Shown here piece by piece: positions 5,845-7,197 of a stretch of 7,197 nt of DNA (position 1 is the first letter of the stretch; the number at the start of each line of letters is the position of its first letter). Position numbers and translations under genes: made by a program. The notes below the pieces were generated by a model, which did no database searches, was not told the origin of the DNA, and worked only from the letters and a program-made list of their open reading frames with translations. The DNA comes from an uncultured Oscillospiraceae bacterium (lineage in GTDB: Bacteria; Bacillota; Clostridia; Oscillospirales; Oscillospiraceae), in assembly GCA_934623575.1 (NCBI GenBank), contig CAKTVL010000042.1, positions 1 through 7,197 of the forward strand, in the 5' to 3' direction.

Positions 5845-6795
5845 ATGATGAAAAAGAGAGTTCTTGGCGTTATCGGCCTGGGCCATGTGGGCGCGCACGT
5901 CGCCTACTCCCTGGCGGTGCAGGGCATCGCGGATGAGCTGGTGCTGGTGGATCAGAACCAGCAGAAGCTGACCAGCGAGGTGCAGGACCTGCGGGACGCG
6001 GCGGCGTATCTGCCGCACCGCGTTACCGTCCGCGCCGGTGATTTCGCCGACCTGGGCGAGTGCGACGTGATCGTCAACAGCGTGGGCAAGATCGAGCTGC
6101 TGCGGGGCACCCACAACCGGCTGACAGAGATGGACTTCACCATCCCCGCCGTCCGGGGCTACGCGGAGAAGGTCAAGGCCAGCGGCTTTGACGGCGTGCT
6201 CATCAACATCACCAACCCCTGCGACATCGTCACCCGCGAGCTGGCCCTGGGTCTGGGTCTGCCCAAGGGCCGCGTGTTCGGCACCGGCACGGGGCTGGAC
6301 ACCTCCCGCCTGCTCAGTGCCCTGGCACGGCAGACCGGCGTGGACCACAAGTCCATCACCTGCTACATGCTGGGCGAGCACGGCAACCAGCAGTTCGCGC
6401 CCTGGTCCTGCGTCAGCTTCAAGGGCATGCCGCTGGACAAGTGGGCGGAGACGGACGAGCGCTTCCGCTTCGACCGCGAGGCGCTGCAGAAGGAGTCCAT
6501 CGGCGGCGGCTGGGTCACCTTCTCCGGCAAGCTCTGCACGGAGTACGGCATCGCCACCACCGCGGCCCGGATGGCTCACATCGTGCTGCACGACGAGAAG
6601 GCCATCATGCCCGCCAGCATGGAGCTGTGCGGCGAGTACGGCGAGAGCGGGCTGTTCGCCGGCGTGCCCTGCGTCATCGGCGCCAAGGGTGTGGAGGAGG
6701 TCGTGGAGCTGCCGCTGACCGCGGAGGAAAAGGCCCTGTTCCACGAGTGCTGCGAGGGCATCCGCCACAACATGGAGCACCTGAAGGAGATCTGA
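5845..6795 (+). CDS. NAD-dependent L-lactate/L-2-hydroxyacid dehydrogenase (LDH/MDH family, HicDH-like)
   Basis: Cytoplasmic oxidoreductase interconverting an L-2-hydroxy acid and its 2-oxo acid with NAD(H). The 316 residues are typical of the family. The Rossmann loop GLGHVG is at 11-16 and the NAD-ribose Asp36 in LVLVD. Arg92 follows the mobile loop, NITNPCD is at 121-127 (Asn124), LDTSR at 151-155 carries Asp152 and substrate-binding Arg155, and catalytic His179 lies in GEHGN. Two points move it from classical LDH towards L-2-hydroxyisocaproate dehydrogenase. The active-site loop GKIELLRGTHNR (81-92) is about two residues longer than in LDH and lacks the specificity Gln (LDH) or Arg (MDH). 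The motif GEHGN replaces GEHGD, and GTGTGLDTSR resembles HicDH's GTGTLLDTAR more than LDH's GSGTVLDSAR. It follows the permease after 39 bp in one operon, so uptake and oxidation, or reduction and export, of the same acid is inferred. The true substrate is undetermined. Confidence 0.92.
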   Translation: MMKKRVLGVIGLGHVGAHVAYSLAVQGIADELVLVDQNQQKLTSEVQDLRDAAAYLPHRVTVRAGDFADLGECDVIVNSVGKIELLRGTHNRLTEMDFTIPAVRGYAEKVKASGFDGVLINITNPCDIVTRELALGLGLPKGRVFGTGTGLDTSRLLSALARQTGVDHKSITCYMLGEHGNQQFAPWSCVSFKGMPLDKWAETDERFRFDREALQKESIGGGWVTFSGKLCTEYGIATTAARMAHIVLHDEKAIMPASMELCGEYGESGLFAGVPCVIGAKGVEEVVELPLTAEEKALFHECCEGIRHNMEHLKEI

Positions 6796-6850
6796 GGGCG
6801 CGCTCTATGGCCGCAAAAGGGCAAGCAAAACGCAAGTAAAAGTGAATAGA

Positions 6851-6899
6851 AAAGCGCGAGCGGGCGTCCGGAATGACGGACGCCCGCTCGCGCTTTATC
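6851..6899 (+). terminator. Long perfect hairpin closing the permease-dehydrogenase operon
   Basis: A perfect 20-bp stem (6851-6870 and 6877-6896) with loop GAATGA begins 55 bases after the dehydrogenase stop. The core is GCGCGAGCGGGCGTCCG, flanked by AAA and TTT. The T-tract after it is short (TTT, then ATCGTGTTGT), so it may terminate weakly, act in both directions or protect the 3' end of the mRNA. Confidence 0.8.
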
Positions 6900-7059
6900 G
6901 TGTTGTCGTGTGAAAACGGTGTTGACTGCAGTATAGAAGGGCTGAGAACGACATGGAATAACGCCGGAATGATGCAAAAAGTCCGCCGTGGGGCAGGCTT
7001 TTCCGTTTTGGGGGCAAAATTGGCCGCGCAGCGCAAAGTTGGTTCCGGCGGAGGAGGGG
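6900..7059. other. Intergenic stretch with no supported gene
   Basis: I see no gene here. An open frame from 6873 to 7106 on the + strand begins inside the terminator hairpin, has no ribosome site and ends in the repeat region. TTGACT at 6922-6927 has no -10 at a suitable distance. Together with the repeat that follows, this leaves the last 300 bases without a convincing function. Confidence 0.6.
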
Positions 7060-7197
7060 TCCATTGGCGGCGCACGCCGGAGATCGGATCGAATGGTGCG
7101 CGGTAGCGGCGGGTCGAATGATACATGGGGGTGCGTTGAGTCAAATTGCGCACCGGGTATCGGATCGAATGATGTACGGGGGCACGGAAGCGGGGGG
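7060..7197 (+). repeat. Degenerate tandem repeat of about 25 bp, continuing past the window edge
   Basis: Units begin at 7060 (TCCATTG), 7089 (TCGAATG), 7114 (TCGAATG), 7141 (TCAAATTG) and 7165 (TCGAATG), giving lengths of 29, 25, 27 and 24 bp. Shared parts are ATCGGATCGAATG before or at the unit start and a following G-rich TACGGGGGCACG-like block. The units at 7114, 7141 and 7165 are in one codon phase and would read GSNDTWG, ESNCAPG and GSNDVRG. The unit at 7089 (IGSNGAR) is one base out of phase and ends in TAG. Either a decayed repetitive reading frame or a non-coding repeat fits. The family is not recognised with confidence. Confidence 0.55.

Noticed and set aside
4240..6780. An 846-codon open frame on the - strand across the permease and dehydrogenase genes
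   Set aside because: It is antisense to two clearly identified genes, its translation is low-complexity and rich in His, Gln, Gly and Ala, and it arises from the absence of stop codons opposite C/G-ending codons.
6807..6839. Ten-codon basic peptide MAAKGQAKRK after the dehydrogenase, with GAGGG 8 nt upstream
   Set aside because: Too short to support, and the GAGGG overlaps the dehydrogenase stop. It could be real only if conserved in relatives.
6922..6935. Promoter-like TTGACT (+ strand) and TATACT (- strand) boxes
   Set aside because: TTGACT has no -10 near 6945-6950, and the - strand TATACT at 6930-6935 has no -35 16-18 bp away.
6873..7106. A 77-codon + strand frame after the operon
   Set aside because: It begins inside the hairpin loop of the terminator, lacks a ribosome site and ends in the repeat region. 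Its C-terminal PEIGSNGAR is noted with the repeat instead.
7060..7197. CRISPR array at the right edge
   Set aside because: The units are degenerate, contiguous and without unique spacers, and no cas gene is present.

Overview
The window reads as chromosomal DNA from a GC-rich anaerobic Clostridia member, most likely a gut Oscillospiraceae-type bacterium. This is inferred from the clostridial-type pyruvate phosphate dikinase, AGGAG/GGAGG-type ribosome binding sites, strong C/G preference at third codon positions, and Rho-independent terminators. The species cannot be named from the sequence alone. All genes I support are on the + strand.

Layout: (1) bases 2-880 are the 3' end of ppdK (pyruvate phosphate dikinase), closed by a perfect-stem terminator. 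(2) A promoter overlapping that terminator drives a six-helix membrane GGDEF diguanylate cyclase (1018-2223) with more A/T-rich codons than its neighbours. (3) Bases 2308-2673 hold an in-frame mosaic: the N-terminus of a metallo-beta-lactamase-fold hydrolase joined to an N-terminal piece, then a C-terminal piece, of an aldo/keto reductase. It is probably a deletion relic and is followed by a terminator. (4) A near-consensus promoter and a hairpin-rich leader of about 110 nt precede a class I SAM-dependent methyltransferase of the leucine carboxyl methyltransferase/Tcmp type (2899-3753). (5) A short unit with its own extended -10 promoter and strong terminator encodes a 69-residue Cys-containing single-helix membrane protein (3924-4133). 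(6) Downstream of that terminator, with no promoter of its own that I can see, lies a two-gene operon: an LctP-family lactate/2-hydroxyacid permease (4267-5805) and an LDH-fold L-2-hydroxyacid dehydrogenase (5845-6795), closed by a 20-bp perfect hairpin. (7) The right edge (about 6900-7197) has no convincing gene but carries a degenerate tandem repeat of about 25 bp that runs off the window.

How they fit together: the permease and dehydrogenase plausibly form a uptake/oxidation (or export/reduction) pair for lactate or a bulkier L-2-hydroxy acid, with the product entering 2-oxoacid metabolism. PPDK interconverts pyruvate and PEP and is a metabolic neighbour, but it is separated by several transcription units, so no direct link is shown. 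The arrangement of promoter, small membrane protein, terminator and then a permease without a visible promoter is the best candidate for an undescribed regulatory arrangement. The mosaic gene at 2308-2673 is the clearest genomic oddity.
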